Shown here: piece after piece, positions 16,353 through 27,000 of the stretch
Numbering within the stretch: the stretch's first letter is position 1
Layout of the letters: each line of letters opens with the position of its first letter
Origin: JBJEDU01 sp051872395
Lineage (GTDB): Bacteria > Bacillota_I > Bacilli_A > RFN20 > CAG-826
DNA length: 64,000 nucleotides
Assembly: GCA_051872395.1 (NCBI GenBank)
Contig: JBJEDU010000030.1
Location: 4,107 to 68,106 of the forward strand
Reading direction: 5' to 3'
Notes under the pieces: generated by a model
Database searches by the model: none
What the model was told of the DNA's origin: nothing
What the model saw: only the letters and a program-made list of their open reading frames with translations
Position numbers and translations under genes: made by a program

Positions 16353-17144
16353 TTAAAACATATATTCATATGAGGCAAATGGGTCGATTTTATCAATCAA
16401 TATTTCATTTTTATATTTTAAGATGTATCTAATTTTACATGAAGGACATTCGTGAATATAACGAACCATTTCTCCTTTAATAGGAGCCTTTAATTTATGA
16501 GATATAAATTCTTCAATTATTATTTCTAATAAATATTTGTTTTTCTTAATAATGATATGATTTTTCTCCATTTTTATAATCTTAGCGAAATTATATGTTC
16601 CAAATAAATATTCTTTATCGTGGGTTTTTATTAAACAAGTAATTCCTTTTATTGTTATTAATCCTAATGGTATACTCGCAATCGCGAGAGTTAAGGAAAC
16701 ATCCTTTTTGCTTGAATTGAGCCATAAGTATTTATTTGGGAAGTTTTTTCCTTTATCTCCTTCAATATAACCATCACCGTGTTTAAATTTTATTTCTTCA
16801 TTGTTGATTACTAACCTACCATTAACTAAATGATTCATGGAATAAATGTGATGTTTACATTCGATAGGTAAAAATCTAAAGAAAGACATAATATCTTTTT
16901 TAATTGGAACAAAATTAGAAAATAGTAATTCTCCATGAATATTGATATCTTCTTGTTGGATATGACATTTAATATGATTGTTATCCATTTCTATTTGATT
17001 AATATCTTTAATTAAAAAAGATGTTTCATTATTAATTAATTGTATTAAGTGACCATCATTAGAAAAGGAATCGATGAATGCGAGTGTTTTTCCATCGCTA
17101 TTTTGACATTTATAATAAATACCAAAAAATTTATTTCTCCTCAC
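16353..17144 (-). CDS. Tocopherol cyclase-like family protein (PF14249 type)
   Basis: About 263 residues from the GTG at 17144. The recognisable core is GDGYIEGDKGKNFPNKYLWLNSS near residues 121-143, followed by SLTLAIASIPLG and a KEYLFGTYNFAKI segment, which is the layout of bacterial tocopherol-cyclase-like proteins, themselves lipocalin-like in fold. Bacterial members have no established reaction; a role in binding or modifying a lipid is only a guess. The start is uncertain: GTG has no ribosome site and GAGGAG lies within codons 2-4, so a rare start a few codons later is possible. It stands alone between the ribosomal operon and the glycan locus. Confidence 0.65.
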   Translation of the reverse strand: MRRNKFFGIYYKCQNSDGKTLAFIDSFSNDGHLIQLINNETSFLIKDINQIEMDNNHIKCHIQQEDINIHGELLFSNFVPIKKDIMSFFRFLPIECKHHIYSMNHLVNGRLVINNEEIKFKHGDGYIEGDKGKNFPNKYLWLNSSKKDVSLTLAIASIPLGLITIKGITCLIKTHDKEYLFGTYNFAKIIKMEKNHIIIKKNKYLLEIIIEEFISHKLKAPIKGEMVRYIHECPSCKIRYILKYKNEILIDKIDPFASYEYMF

Positions 17145-17423
17145 ACTTATACTCTATCTAATATCACTAATTAAACCAATGGTTAAAAAAGTCATTTTTG
17201 TTTATTAAAATTTACTTTTCTTTAAAATATAACAAATTTTTATAAAATTTTTTAATTATTAATAATTAAATGTAAAAAGTTTACTAAATTTTTTATATTA
17301 ATTTATTTTATAAAAATAAAAAGAAAAACCATAATTTTTACAAGAAATATTTTTTACTAAAATTTTAAAAAATAAAGTATAATTATTATGTATTTATTTG
17401 TTTTTATTTATAAGGAGTTCATT
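17145..17423. promoter_or_regulatory. AT-rich intergenic region with promoter and putative LacI operators
   Basis: TTTTACTAAAA at 17352-17362 and a shorter TTTACTAAA at 17280-17288 match the palindrome found before other glycan genes. TATAAT at 17378-17383 is the likely -10 box of the ATPase gene, so the first site overlaps the -35 zone, a position suited to repression. The rest is A/T homopolymer-rich. Confidence 0.65.
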
Positions 17424-18758
17424 ATGGCAACATTAAGTTTTCGACATATTGACAAAGTATATCCAAACAAAGTTCAAGCTGTTTTTGATTTTAATTTGGA
17501 AGTAAAAGATAAAGAGTTCATCGCCTTCGTTGGCCCTTCTGGATGTGGTAAATCTACTACACTTAGAATGATTGCCGGTCTAGAAGATATAACCGCAGGT
17601 GATTTATATATCGATGATAAACTTGTCAATGGTGTCATGCCAAAAAATAGAAATATCGCGATGGTTTTCCAAAACTACGCATTATATCCACATATGTCAG
17701 TGTATGACAATATGGCGTTCGCATTAAAACTTAGAAAAAGTTTATTAGTTACAGTAAACAAAAAGGTTTTATCAGTAATGGATGTTTATATTAAAAACAA
17801 TCCTGACAACTCTTCAGATGTTGTGGAAATGAGAAAAACTTTATCAAATTTAGATACTTTAAAAGCCTTTTTAGAAACTGAAGACGTTGAAGAAAAATTA
17901 GCGGCATTATTATCAAAAGTTATCAATGAAAAAATGAGCGTAGATATTACTAAAGATTCTTTCTATAAATATCGTCACTACACTAAAGGGGAAATTAAAG
18001 AAAGAGTGCTCGCTGCGGCAGAAATATTAGGTATTACCCCATATTTAGAAAGAAAACCTGCTGCTCTTTCAGGTGGTCAACGTCAAAGAGTAGCGTTAGG
18101 TAGAGCGATCGTTAGAAGTCCAAAAGTCTTCTTAATGGATGAACCATTATCAAACTTAGATGCTAAACTCAGAGTTCAAATGAGAAGTGAAATTATTAAA
18201 ATTCATAAAAGAGTTAATGCGACAACAATTTACGTTACTCACGACCAAACTGAAGCGATGACTATGGCGGATCGTATCGTCGTTATGAAAGATGGTTATA
18301 TTCAACAAATTGGAACTCCAAAAGAAGTTTATAGCAATCCTGCGAATATGTTTGTCGCGGGCTTCATTGGCTCTCCAAGCATGAACTTCTTTAATGGCAC
18401 TGTTATGAAAAACAAATTTGTTTTTGATGGAGAAGAAAAACAATCGATATCTTTCAAAGATTTGAGTGATGAACTCAAAGAAAAATTGAAAGATTATGAT
18501 GGTAAAAAAGTTGTTCTTGGTATTCGACCAGAAAGTATCAGCGTTGACACTGAAGGGAAATCTTCAAGCATCGATGCAAAGTATGATATTTCTGAACTAT
18601 TAGGTTATGAATTATTAATTTATGGTTTCATTGATGGTCAAAGAGTGACTTTCAAAACTGACCTTAATAACGAAAAATATGTCAAAGAAAATTTCAAAAT
18701 TAAATTTGATTTTTCAAAAATTGCTTTCTTCGATGAAGAAACTACAAATAGAATTTAA
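17424..18758 (+). CDS. Sugar ABC transporter ATPase (MsmX/UgpC type) with a large insertion
   Basis: About 444 residues. Walker A GPSGCGKST near residues 37-45, Q-loop VFQNYALYPHMSV, signature LSGGQRQRVALGRA near 214-227, Walker B VFLMDEPLSNLD near 235-246, then a C-terminal TOBE-like domain (LGIRPESISV). Between FALKLRK and KGEIKERV lie about 78 extra residues (about 105-182) absent from usual MsmX/UgpC proteins; comparable insertions occur in Mollicutes homologues. Such ATPases can energise several importers, so it may serve the permeases at 32130-34104. ATG 17424 follows AAGGAG; upstream in-frame ATG 17388 overlaps the promoter. A LacI-type operator precedes it. Confidence 0.92.
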   Translation: MATLSFRHIDKVYPNKVQAVFDFNLEVKDKEFIAFVGPSGCGKSTTLRMIAGLEDITAGDLYIDDKLVNGVMPKNRNIAMVFQNYALYPHMSVYDNMAFALKLRKSLLVTVNKKVLSVMDVYIKNNPDNSSDVVEMRKTLSNLDTLKAFLETEDVEEKLAALLSKVINEKMSVDITKDSFYKYRHYTKGEIKERVLAAAEILGITPYLERKPAALSGGQRQRVALGRAIVRSPKVFLMDEPLSNLDAKLRVQMRSEIIKIHKRVNATTIYVTHDQTEAMTMADRIVVMKDGYIQQIGTPKEVYSNPANMFVAGFIGSPSMNFFNGTVMKNKFVFDGEEKQSISFKDLSDELKEKLKDYDGKKVVLGIRPESISVDTEGKSSSIDAKYDISELLGYELLIYGFIDGQRVTFKTDLNNEKYVKENFKIKFDFSKIAFFDEETTNRI

Positions 18759-18760
18759 TT

Positions 18761-19105
18761 ATGATTAAACTCTTATCTCGTTATAGTTGCACTACTAATC
18801 CAAAACTTAAAAAAGAATTTCCTCACATCCAAATTAAAGGTAGTGAAAAAATCATCTTTAAGTTATTGACTGATTATTTAAAAAATAACGAGTATGAAAA
18901 CATTAAATCAGATGAATACTATCTTGATTTATATGGCGAAAAGGATGGATACGAAGTATCCTTCCAAATTGAAAAGAGTGAAATTGAAAATGTTCTTGAA
19001 ATTCAAATTTCCATTTTTGGAAAAAAGAAAAGAGGAAGAACACACATTCGACTAGAATTAATTTACGATGATATACTGTCGCTAATAGTAAACAAAAAAC
19101 AATAA
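18761..19105 (+). CDS. Small hypothetical protein
   Basis: A 114-residue soluble, charged protein starting two bases after the ABC ATPase stop, so it is cotranscribed and perhaps translationally coupled. No domain was recognised. Alternating charged and hydrophobic residues suggest a small alpha/beta fold (for example YEVSFQIEKSEIENVLEIQISIFG). A terminator follows. Confidence 0.7.
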   Translation: MIKLLSRYSCTTNPKLKKEFPHIQIKGSEKIIFKLLTDYLKNNEYENIKSDEYYLDLYGEKDGYEVSFQIEKSEIENVLEIQISIFGKKKRGRTHIRLELIYDDILSLIVNKKQ

Positions 19106-19151
19106 AAATAAACAATTTTATATAATAAGTTCAAAAATAGACAACTAAAAT

Positions 19152-19187
19152 ATGAGGGTTTATTCGATAAATCCTCATTTTTTATTA
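19152..19187 (+). terminator. Terminator after the ATPase-hypothetical operon
   Basis: ATGAGGGTTTAT and ATAAATCCTCAT pair (one G-U) around a tiny TCG loop, followed by seven T residues. Confidence 0.85.
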
Positions 19188-19203
19188 TTAGTAAAAAATA
19201 GTA

Positions 19204-19301
19204 TTGAAGATACAAATAAATTTTAGTAAAATTATACTAGAAAATGAAAAATCAAAATATTTACTAAAATTTTTTAAACAAATTAACGATAATTTTTAGT
19301 A
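19204..19301 (+). promoter_or_regulatory. Putative LacI operators and promoter before the 31.6-kb operon
   Basis: TTTTAGTAAAA at 19221-19231, TTTACTAAAA at 19260-19269 and TTTTAGTAA near 19294-19302 are close copies of the shared palindrome. TATACT at 19233-19238, next to the first operator, is a possible -10 box. Three sites within 85 bp suggest looping or cooperative binding. Confidence 0.65.
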
Positions 19302-19340
19302 ACTTAATCATTATTTTGATTAACGTAATGGTGGATAGAT

Positions 19341-20783
19341 ATGGAACTTACAAAATTTGGCGCAGAATGTGAAGTTGTTGATGGTGTTTATAAAGTGAAT
19401 GGAAATGAACAATCCTTTTGTTTTATGGATAACCCATATAATGATTCATATTCATTTTCAGTAAAAATTAAATTAACAAAAGAAGGACAAGCTGGTATTT
19501 ATTTTAGAACTATATGTAAGAATGGCCCACGTTGGTTTGTTGGCTATTCTTTTTTAGTTGATTATAAAGACCACACAATCACACTTACTAAAGTAAGTAA
19601 TGGTGATCACTTACAAAATGTCCTCGGACAAATGAAATACCCATTTGAATTGAATACCTGGTATGAAATGAAAGTTGAACAAGAAGGTAAAAACGTTCGT
19701 TTATATTTTAATAACTTTTTGCACGATGATGATCCATATCCAAAATTCGATTTAGAATTAGCCCACTACAACAAAGGCACAATCGGTTTAGCGTTCGGCG
19801 AAGGAGTCGCAGAATTTAAAGATGTGGAAGTCAAAGAATTCCGCTTTGAAAAATTAGATAAAGATCATTCATTTAAAAACCCAATTCTTTATGGTGCTGA
19901 CCCAGACGTCATGTATCACGATGGCACATATTATGTTTACTACACTGATACCGCGGATATGTCATTATTCCAATGTTATACCAGTAAAGATTTAATCCAT
20001 TGGAGTGATCCAATCGTCGTTTTCCATGGTAAAGATGGCTGGGGTAACAATGAATATATGTCCCCAAATGTCATCTATAAAGATGGTTGGTTTTATATGT
20101 TTTATGCTTCGCATACTGCTTACGATGAAAACAACAAAAGACATGTTCAAGTCACCTATGCGACAAGTAGAAGCCCTCTTGGACCATTCAAGAGTGAAAA
20201 GAAAGTTCCATTACACACTGATGTTCAAGAAATTGGAGGCGCACCATTTGTCGATGATGATGGAAGAGTCTATCTCAGTGTCGTCCGTTTCAAACAAGGA
20301 AATGTTTGTTGGATTATGGAAATTGAACTCGATGATGGTGAAGTGAGAGTTAAAGAAGATACAGTCACTTGTATGTTTGAAGCGACAGAAGACTGGGAAA
20401 AAGACTACGCGAACATCGTTGAAGGGGCCGTCATCGTTAAACATAACGGATTATATTATGCGATGTATGCTGGTAGCCACTATAAAGGCAGCTATGCTGA
20501 AGGATATGCCACTAGCAAACATCCATTAGGGCCATGGACCAAATATAAATACAATCCAATTTTAAGGTCTCATTATCAAACCCGCGCTGTTGGTGATAGT
20601 GTTTGGACCAAATCTCCAAGTGGTAATGAACTTATTATGTTCTACCATCAACATTATTCTACGACTGAAATTTCCCCACGTTGGATAAGAATGGACAGAA
20701 TGAAATTCGTCAAAGTCGATGATGACGATGATGTATTAGTAGTCAACGGTCCAACCATGACTCCACAAAAGGAAATTAAATAA
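19341..20783 (+). CDS. Glycoside hydrolase, GH43-type, with N-terminal lectin-like domain; cytoplasmic
   Basis: A 480-residue protein with no signal peptide. Residues about 1-165 form a concanavalin-like jelly roll (AGIYFRTICKNGPRWFVGYSF, NTWYEMKVEQEGKNVRLYFN). Residues about 175-475 form a five-bladed GH43 propeller: ADPDVMYHDGTYYVYYTD carries the catalytic base Asp, and IVEGAVIVKHNGLYYAMYAG near residue 358 carries the likely acid Glu. GH43 enzymes cut arabinosides, xylosides or galactosides; being intracellular, it should act on imported oligosaccharides. It opens the long operon and is preceded by putative LacI operators. Ribosome site is weak (GGTGG). Confidence 0.85.
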   Translation: MELTKFGAECEVVDGVYKVNGNEQSFCFMDNPYNDSYSFSVKIKLTKEGQAGIYFRTICKNGPRWFVGYSFLVDYKDHTITLTKVSNGDHLQNVLGQMKYPFELNTWYEMKVEQEGKNVRLYFNNFLHDDDPYPKFDLELAHYNKGTIGLAFGEGVAEFKDVEVKEFRFEKLDKDHSFKNPILYGADPDVMYHDGTYYVYYTDTADMSLFQCYTSKDLIHWSDPIVVFHGKDGWGNNEYMSPNVIYKDGWFYMFYASHTAYDENNKRHVQVTYATSRSPLGPFKSEKKVPLHTDVQEIGGAPFVDDDGRVYLSVVRFKQGNVCWIMEIELDDGEVRVKEDTVTCMFEATEDWEKDYANIVEGAVIVKHNGLYYAMYAGSHYKGSYAEGYATSKHPLGPWTKYKYNPILRSHYQTRAVGDSVWTKSPSGNELIMFYHQHYSTTEISPRWIRMDRMKFVKVDDDDDVLVVNGPTMTPQKEIK

Positions 20784-20834
20784 TAAACATTATTAATAAT
20801 AATTAAAAGATTGGAAACGAAAAAAGGAGCTTAT

Positions 20835-23800
20835 ATGAAAAAGAAGAAACATTCGTTTACATTTCTAACATTTATGCTCGGTGCGACATTAATTGTCTCA
20901 ACAACATCAATGTTAGCAAGCTGCAGTCAAGTAGAGGAGCATGAATATGTTGTTCATTTTGAAACTAACTGTAATACAACTATTCCTGATCGAATCTACA
21001 ACACCAAAAAGAAAAATGAATTCACTCTTCCAACTTCTAGTGAACTCACCAAATTTGGTTACAAATTATTAGGTTGGTGTTACGATGAACAACTTTCTAA
21101 TGATGTTAATCCTTCGAATATCATCATTACAAGTGATACGACATTGTACGCAAAATGGGAAGCTGGTAAATATCAAATTTCTTTTGATACAGACACTGAT
21201 GAAGTAATTGAAAATATGCCAATTTCTTATGGTGAAACAGTTACTCTCCCAACACCTAAAGATAAAGTTATTGCTGGTACCGGATATAAATTTAAAAGAT
21301 GGTACTACGTCGCTAATAGCAGTTATCACACTGATACATTTACATTAAATTATCCACAAAATGTTTCATTATTAGCAGAATACGATTATCTTGTTAGATC
21401 AAGTTATATCATCGATGAAGATGGATATTATCGCATTAAATCAACATTAGCGATTACGGAAATCTCCTCGATGCCATTGGCGTATGGTACATTCTCTGCT
21501 TCCATTACTTATGATGCATTTACAGCAAATAAAGGCGGATTTGTTTGGAACGCAACTCTCGATCCAGATACAGAATCCCCATGGGAAGGTGTTTCACAAT
21601 TCTATGTGTTACATATGAATCCATCAAGTGGCGCGATCCAATTAGCGTACAATGATGGCTTATCATTATCTACTTCCTATCACGTTTTAAAAACTGTCGC
21701 TTTAAGTGGATTGACTGAAAATGTCAAAACTAAATACACTGAAGCGAAAGAAAAGAATGAACCAGTCACATTTGATTTCTCTGTTACTTTCTCTTCAACA
21801 GAAATCAAAATCGAATTAGATGGAGAAACTCAAATCGATTACACTGGTGCTTTCCCAGTCTTAAAAGGTCTTGGTGTTGGATTTAGAGCCAATGATAAAT
21901 CTATCAAATTCTCTAATCCAAAAATTACCCCAACTCATTATCAAATTGATTTTGATGTTGATGGTGGAGACCCAGTTGATTTAATTAGAATACCAGTTAA
22001 CACTTCAGTCAATGATTCTGAATTCACTCTTCCAACCCCAGTCAAACAAGGATACGAATTCCTTTATTGGGCTGATGAAAATGGAACAGAATATACCGGA
22101 AATGAAGTTGTTAGCACTAATATCACATTAAAAGCTGTTTATGAACAAATTCCAGGTGGCACCTTTGTCACTTATGTCACAAACAACGAAGATTCAGTTC
22201 CTGTCAAATTCATTAGAAGCGGTAGCACTTTAGGTGAATTACCAGATGTTAGTAAATTAGGTTTCGATTTAACTGGTTGGTTTATGTTAGATGGCGATAA
22301 TGAAGTCGCGGTCAATGAAGACACAACATTCGTTGATAGCACATATGATGGTGAAGCCACTAAAGTAACAATCTATGCGAAATGGATTAAAAATAGTCCA
22401 GAAGACGAAATCGAAATCGATATTAGAAAAGGTACATATCCAGTCGACACTGATTACGACGGATATACCGCATATACCGCGAGCAAAAATAGTTTCGCGA
22501 CAATTGGTACCCTCAGTGAAGGTACATTTACAACATTCATTAAATTTGCCCCACTCAATGGTAATGGTCTTGTTATTGGTGGTGATTTATTAGATAACTT
22601 CGGTTATCAATGCAACGCTGACTTTATGCAAACTGGTTCTAAATATTATTATTGGCATTTCAATAATGGTACTGGTGTTTACCAATTCGCTAAAGTGACA
22701 GATCCAAATAATGATTTAAGTACAAATATCACTAACCCAGGTTATGACGTTTTATATAATGGTCAAATTGAGAATTTCACTGCTGGAAGCCGTCATTTAT
22801 TATCGGTTACCACTCACTATTCTTCATTGACTACTCGTGTCTTTGAATTATCTATTGATGGTGAATATATTAGCACTGTCGTTGATGATGGAACCATCGC
22901 GGGTGAAGTCATTACTGGCGATTACATTGGATTTAGAAACCAAGGTGGTGCTTGTACATATTATGGAATCGATTTAACTAGAGAAAGTGAAATGGATTGT
23001 ACCACTGTTAACTTAGATATCGATGGTGCAGTTACTACCTATTCAAGACATAACGGTTGGGAATTAGTGTTACCAACCCCAGTCAAAGATGGCTACGCTT
23101 TCGTTGGTTGGACCACAGTCAAAGATGATGTCACTACTTTAGTAGAAGACACCATCATTATGAGTGATTCTTTAAGTGGTAAAACATATTATTCATATTT
23201 CATTGATTCAAGTAAGTCACTTCTCATCATTGACACTAATGGTGGAGTCTCTTCTCAATCAATCGTTATCGTTGATGCAAATTCAAACTTATTGAGTGCA
23301 TTAGAAGATCCAACCAAAAAAGGATTTAAATTCGTTGGTTGGGTTGATGAAGAAGGTAATGACATTACCGAAACAACTCTCGCTGATAAACTCATTTTCA
23401 ACCTTAAAGCTGTTTGGGGTGCGGTCAGTGAAAACATTCTTGAAATTGACGCTGTTAACTCCAGTTTAAAAACCACGATGAAAATCGATGAAGATGATGT
23501 TTATAAATATTATGCAATGTCTTCAAGTACTGGCTTTGCAACATTTAACGATTCATTCACATTCGGTTCTATTAAAGGATTCTATAAACCAAAAGGCGCT
23601 TTCAGCAAAGGAGATTATGGTATTGCCTTTAGAGGAACGAATTTAGCAACCACAACAAGCAGTAGCAATTATAGTTATTACTCTTGTTACACCTTTAGAT
23701 TCAAAGAAAATACAGGCGGTATGGAACTATATGATATGGGTGACTCAACTGGCACGGCGAAAGCAACTGTTTTAGCACCTGCTGTTAGTTGGGCAACTAA

Positions 23801-24020
23801 ATTCCCAAATACTTCATTTTTAGATGATATCCACTCATTCGAAATCAGTTTTATTGAAAACGATGCAGGTGGAGCAGCAATTAAAATTTATGTCGATGAT
23901 GTTCTCATCTTTGATGTGACGACAACTTCTGTTTATGCTGGCACAGAACTCGGATTACGTTTAACCGGTAATACCGCTTCCTCATCAACTGGTTCATTCT
24001 TCGGCATTCATATAGATTAA
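20835..24020 (+). CDS. Surface lipoprotein with InlB-type repeats and lectin-like modules
   Basis: About 1061 residues from ATG 20835 (AAGGAG upstream; the in-frame 20811 start has none). A lipoprotein signal ends SMLASC, with Cys near residue 30. InlB B-repeat (Listeria-Bacteroides repeat) units occur near residues 38-110, 112-180, 375-440, 445-520, 720-780 and 785-850, seen as FETN...GYKLLGW...AKW patterns. Between and after them lie jelly-roll-like modules with ITFHN-type strands (for example residues 190-370 and 860-1061). It has no catalytic motif I can see and probably binds glycan at the cell surface. GC is slightly above its neighbours. Confidence 0.8.
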   Translation: MKKKKHSFTFLTFMLGATLIVSTTSMLASCSQVEEHEYVVHFETNCNTTIPDRIYNTKKKNEFTLPTSSELTKFGYKLLGWCYDEQLSNDVNPSNIIITSDTTLYAKWEAGKYQISFDTDTDEVIENMPISYGETVTLPTPKDKVIAGTGYKFKRWYYVANSSYHTDTFTLNYPQNVSLLAEYDYLVRSSYIIDEDGYYRIKSTLAITEISSMPLAYGTFSASITYDAFTANKGGFVWNATLDPDTESPWEGVSQFYVLHMNPSSGAIQLAYNDGLSLSTSYHVLKTVALSGLTENVKTKYTEAKEKNEPVTFDFSVTFSSTEIKIELDGETQIDYTGAFPVLKGLGVGFRANDKSIKFSNPKITPTHYQIDFDVDGGDPVDLIRIPVNTSVNDSEFTLPTPVKQGYEFLYWADENGTEYTGNEVVSTNITLKAVYEQIPGGTFVTYVTNNEDSVPVKFIRSGSTLGELPDVSKLGFDLTGWFMLDGDNEVAVNEDTTFVDSTYDGEATKVTIYAKWIKNSPEDEIEIDIRKGTYPVDTDYDGYTAYTASKNSFATIGTLSEGTFTTFIKFAPLNGNGLVIGGDLLDNFGYQCNADFMQTGSKYYYWHFNNGTGVYQFAKVTDPNNDLSTNITNPGYDVLYNGQIENFTAGSRHLLSVTTHYSSLTTRVFELSIDGEYISTVVDDGTIAGEVITGDYIGFRNQGGACTYYGIDLTRESEMDCTTVNLDIDGAVTTYSRHNGWELVLPTPVKDGYAFVGWTTVKDDVTTLVEDTIIMSDSLSGKTYYSYFIDSSKSLLIIDTNGGVSSQSIVIVDANSNLLSALEDPTKKGFKFVGWVDEEGNDITETTLADKLIFNLKAVWGAVSENILEIDAVNSSLKTTMKIDEDDVYKYYAMSSSTGFATFNDSFTFGSIKGFYKPKGAFSKGDYGIAFRGTNLATTTSSSNYSYYSCYTFRFKENTGGMELYDMGDSTGTAKATVLAPAVSWATKFPNTSFLDDIHSFEISFIENDAGGAAIKIYVDDVLIFDVTTTSVYAGTELGLRLTGNTASSSTGSFFGIHID

Positions 24021-24065
24021 TCAAAACAAAAATAATTTAAAAATTTATTAAAGAAAGGAGTTTAT

Positions 24066-27000
24066 ATGAAAAAACTAATTAAGTGGCTATTTCCTATTCT
24101 TGGTGTTACCTCTTGTTTTGCCTTAATGGTTTCTGTATTTTCTAACGGTGGAAATAAATATATTTCTACAACTAAAAATAATACCTCCAGTCCTGAATAC
24201 ACTATTAATTTCACGGACAAAGAAAACCATGTCGAGACAAGTGGAACTGGAACTGTAACTGCTAAAACAGTTATGGGAAATGAGATTGAATTTGCTTACA
24301 CTGATGCGACGAGTACCTCGGATAGCTTTGTTATCCTTGCCAGTGGTGGTTCGTTCTACAATAATTATTCCGTCAGTGTTGTTGGAAATAATAGACTCAG
24401 TGGTGTTTATTCCGTAACCGCAACCTTTAGTGGAACACTAAATCTCGATTACACATGGAATGAAACACTTGAAAGTGGAGAACCATATCTCCGCAGCGGA
24501 ATCGTATTACAAACAGGTGTCGAATTTACCTTTGGTAATGAAACACCAAGTTTCTTAAAATTCTCTGCAGGAACTGCTGTAACTATTGAAAGTATCAATG
24601 TTAAATATTCATGTTCTTACTCTGATATCCCAGATTCAGTTTACAAAATCAGTAATCCAAACGATTTAGTCAACTTTACTTATCTTGTTAATAATGGTTT
24701 ACAAGATTTATCAGCAATTTTATTAGACGATATCAATATGGATGGTGTTTCATATTCTGGTATTGATACAACTTATACTGGTACATTTAATGGTAATAAC
24801 CATGCAATTACTGGTTTATCCTTCTCAACTGGAGGAGTTAAATGTAACGATTCTTTATTTGCCATTTTAGGTGATGGAGGCGTTATTCAAAACTTAGATG
24901 TCACCGCGACTCTTACTAATGTTGATACAAGAAACGCTATCATCGTTGGTGAAATGACAGGAGCGTCCACAATTAAAAATTGTATTGCTCGTGGAACTGT
25001 TACTGCGAAAGCAACAGCCGACGAAGGTATTGGTGGTGTTGTTGGATATATTAGTTCCACTACTGGTGCAGTAGTTGATAATTGTGTTAATTTTGCTTCA
25101 GTTACTTCTCCTTCTAACGGTTCTTTTGGTAGAAGAGTAGCAGGCATTGTTGGTGGTACTGGTTCTTCTTCTTCTTCTGCTCCTACAAAAGCAACAATTA
25201 CCAATTGTACAAATTATGGAAAAATTTACGCTCGTAGCTATGCTGGTGGAATTGTTGGTCAATTAGGTTATGGTACAACCCAAGTAGTTGACGGTAATAA
25301 AAACTATGGCATTATTGACACTGTAAATGGTGGTTATGGTGGTGGAATTGTTGGAAGATTCCTCCAAGGCACTATTACAAATAATTTTTCCGGTGGCGGA
25401 TATGTGTATGGAACTACAACACGTATTACTGTTGGGCACAAAACTACTACCACAACCGATGAAGATGGAAATAGTACAACAACAACTACATATTTAAAAA
25501 TGGATGATATCAGCATAATTGCTAAAAAAGTACCTACTACAGTTAATTATCTTGCTTCTGCATCTGATAAATCAGTCGCAGGTTATGAAACAATTGGTTC
25601 AGGAAGCACAAATTATGGTTATTGTGTTGGTGAATTTAATGGTACTGGCGTAATTGATGATACTAATATTGCTGGCTGGTCTGGTTCGAAAACTGCTGCT
25701 TCAGCCTTATCTGGTACAGGTACAGAAGAAGATCCATATTTAATTGTTAGAGCAAAAGATTATTTTGCTTTAAGGGATATTTGTAATGCTTCTTCATCAG
25801 ACGTTCATTTTAAATTAATGAAAGATATTGATTTAGATTATCATAAAGATGATCCTGATTATAGTGCTAGTACAAATACTGCTTATAGTCTTATTATTGG
25901 AACTGCTGCTGCTAAAACTGAAGCATTAGCATTTAAGGGCACATTTGATGGAAATGGTCATACTATTTATAATTTCTCATCATCTACCGGCGATACAATT
26001 GGTTCAGGATTATTTTCTTACACTGATGGTGCAACCATCAAAAATGTTACTTTTGTTAACCCAACAATTAAAAATGTCAAATCAAAAGGTATGATTGCTG
26101 TTGTTACTGGTTCTACAACAGGTGTAACAATTGAAAAAGTTAACGTTGTTGGTGGTAGAGTTAATAGTACGAATGAAGTAGGTAGTTTAGTTGGTACTGT
26201 CAAATCTGGTACCGCTACAATTACAAATTGTTCTAGCTCTGCTACTATAACTGGTACAAATAGTGTTGGTGGTTTTGTTGGTGGCGTTGGTTTTACTAAC
26301 AATAGTACTTCAACAACCGCTGCAACATTAGATATTCAAAATTCTACATTTACTGGTACCATTACTACTTCAGCGGCTTCATCTTCTACATTTACTGGTG
26401 TCGGTGGTATTGTTGGTGCTTCTGGTACCATTGATTCAATCACTATTGATGGTTGTGTTAACGTAGGTTCAGTGACAGACGAATATAACGAAGGTGTCGG
26501 TGGCATCTTTGGTAAAAATGTTGAAATCGAAACTACCTCTGCTATTACAATAAGTGATTGTAAAAACTATGGTGCTATTGCAGGTGTTGATAGTGTCGGT
26601 GGTATTGTTGGACACGCTAGTGAAACAACAAATACCTCAATCGTTTCAAACAGTAATAACTATGGTAATATCGCTGGTTCAGATACTTCTACTGCAGTAG
26701 GTGGTATCTTCGGTACAAAGAACTGGGCGGCAGAAAGCTGCAATACTTCAAAAACTGCTACAGTTATTTCTGGTACATATAAAGCCGAAACTGTATTTGG
26801 TGAAACAACAGTTTATTTAGCTGGTGTTGATAACAAAACAGAATCAAATACAGACTGTGGATTATGCAACCCAGAAACATACGTTGCTCCAAGTAAATTA
26901 ATTAAAAATACTGTGACGACCGTCAGTGCGCATTTAGCGCACTACGGCCGTTACGCCGAACTTAATAATGGCAAAAACATCTTCACTTATAGTGGTGGAT

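Noticed and set aside
20005..20444. Extra frames inside the GH43 gene on both strands
   Set aside because: Shadows of a clearly conserved enzyme frame.
24887..26302. Long minus-strand open frames opposite the GLUG-repeat gene
   Set aside because: They are Pro/Val-rich mirror readings of a Gly/Thr-rich repeat protein, with no ribosome sites.
24900..26720. GLUG repeat DNA as a tandem-repeat or CRISPR-like array
   Set aside because: The repetition is at protein level with varied spacing and codons; no conserved DNA repeat with unique spacers. No CRISPR array was seen in the window.
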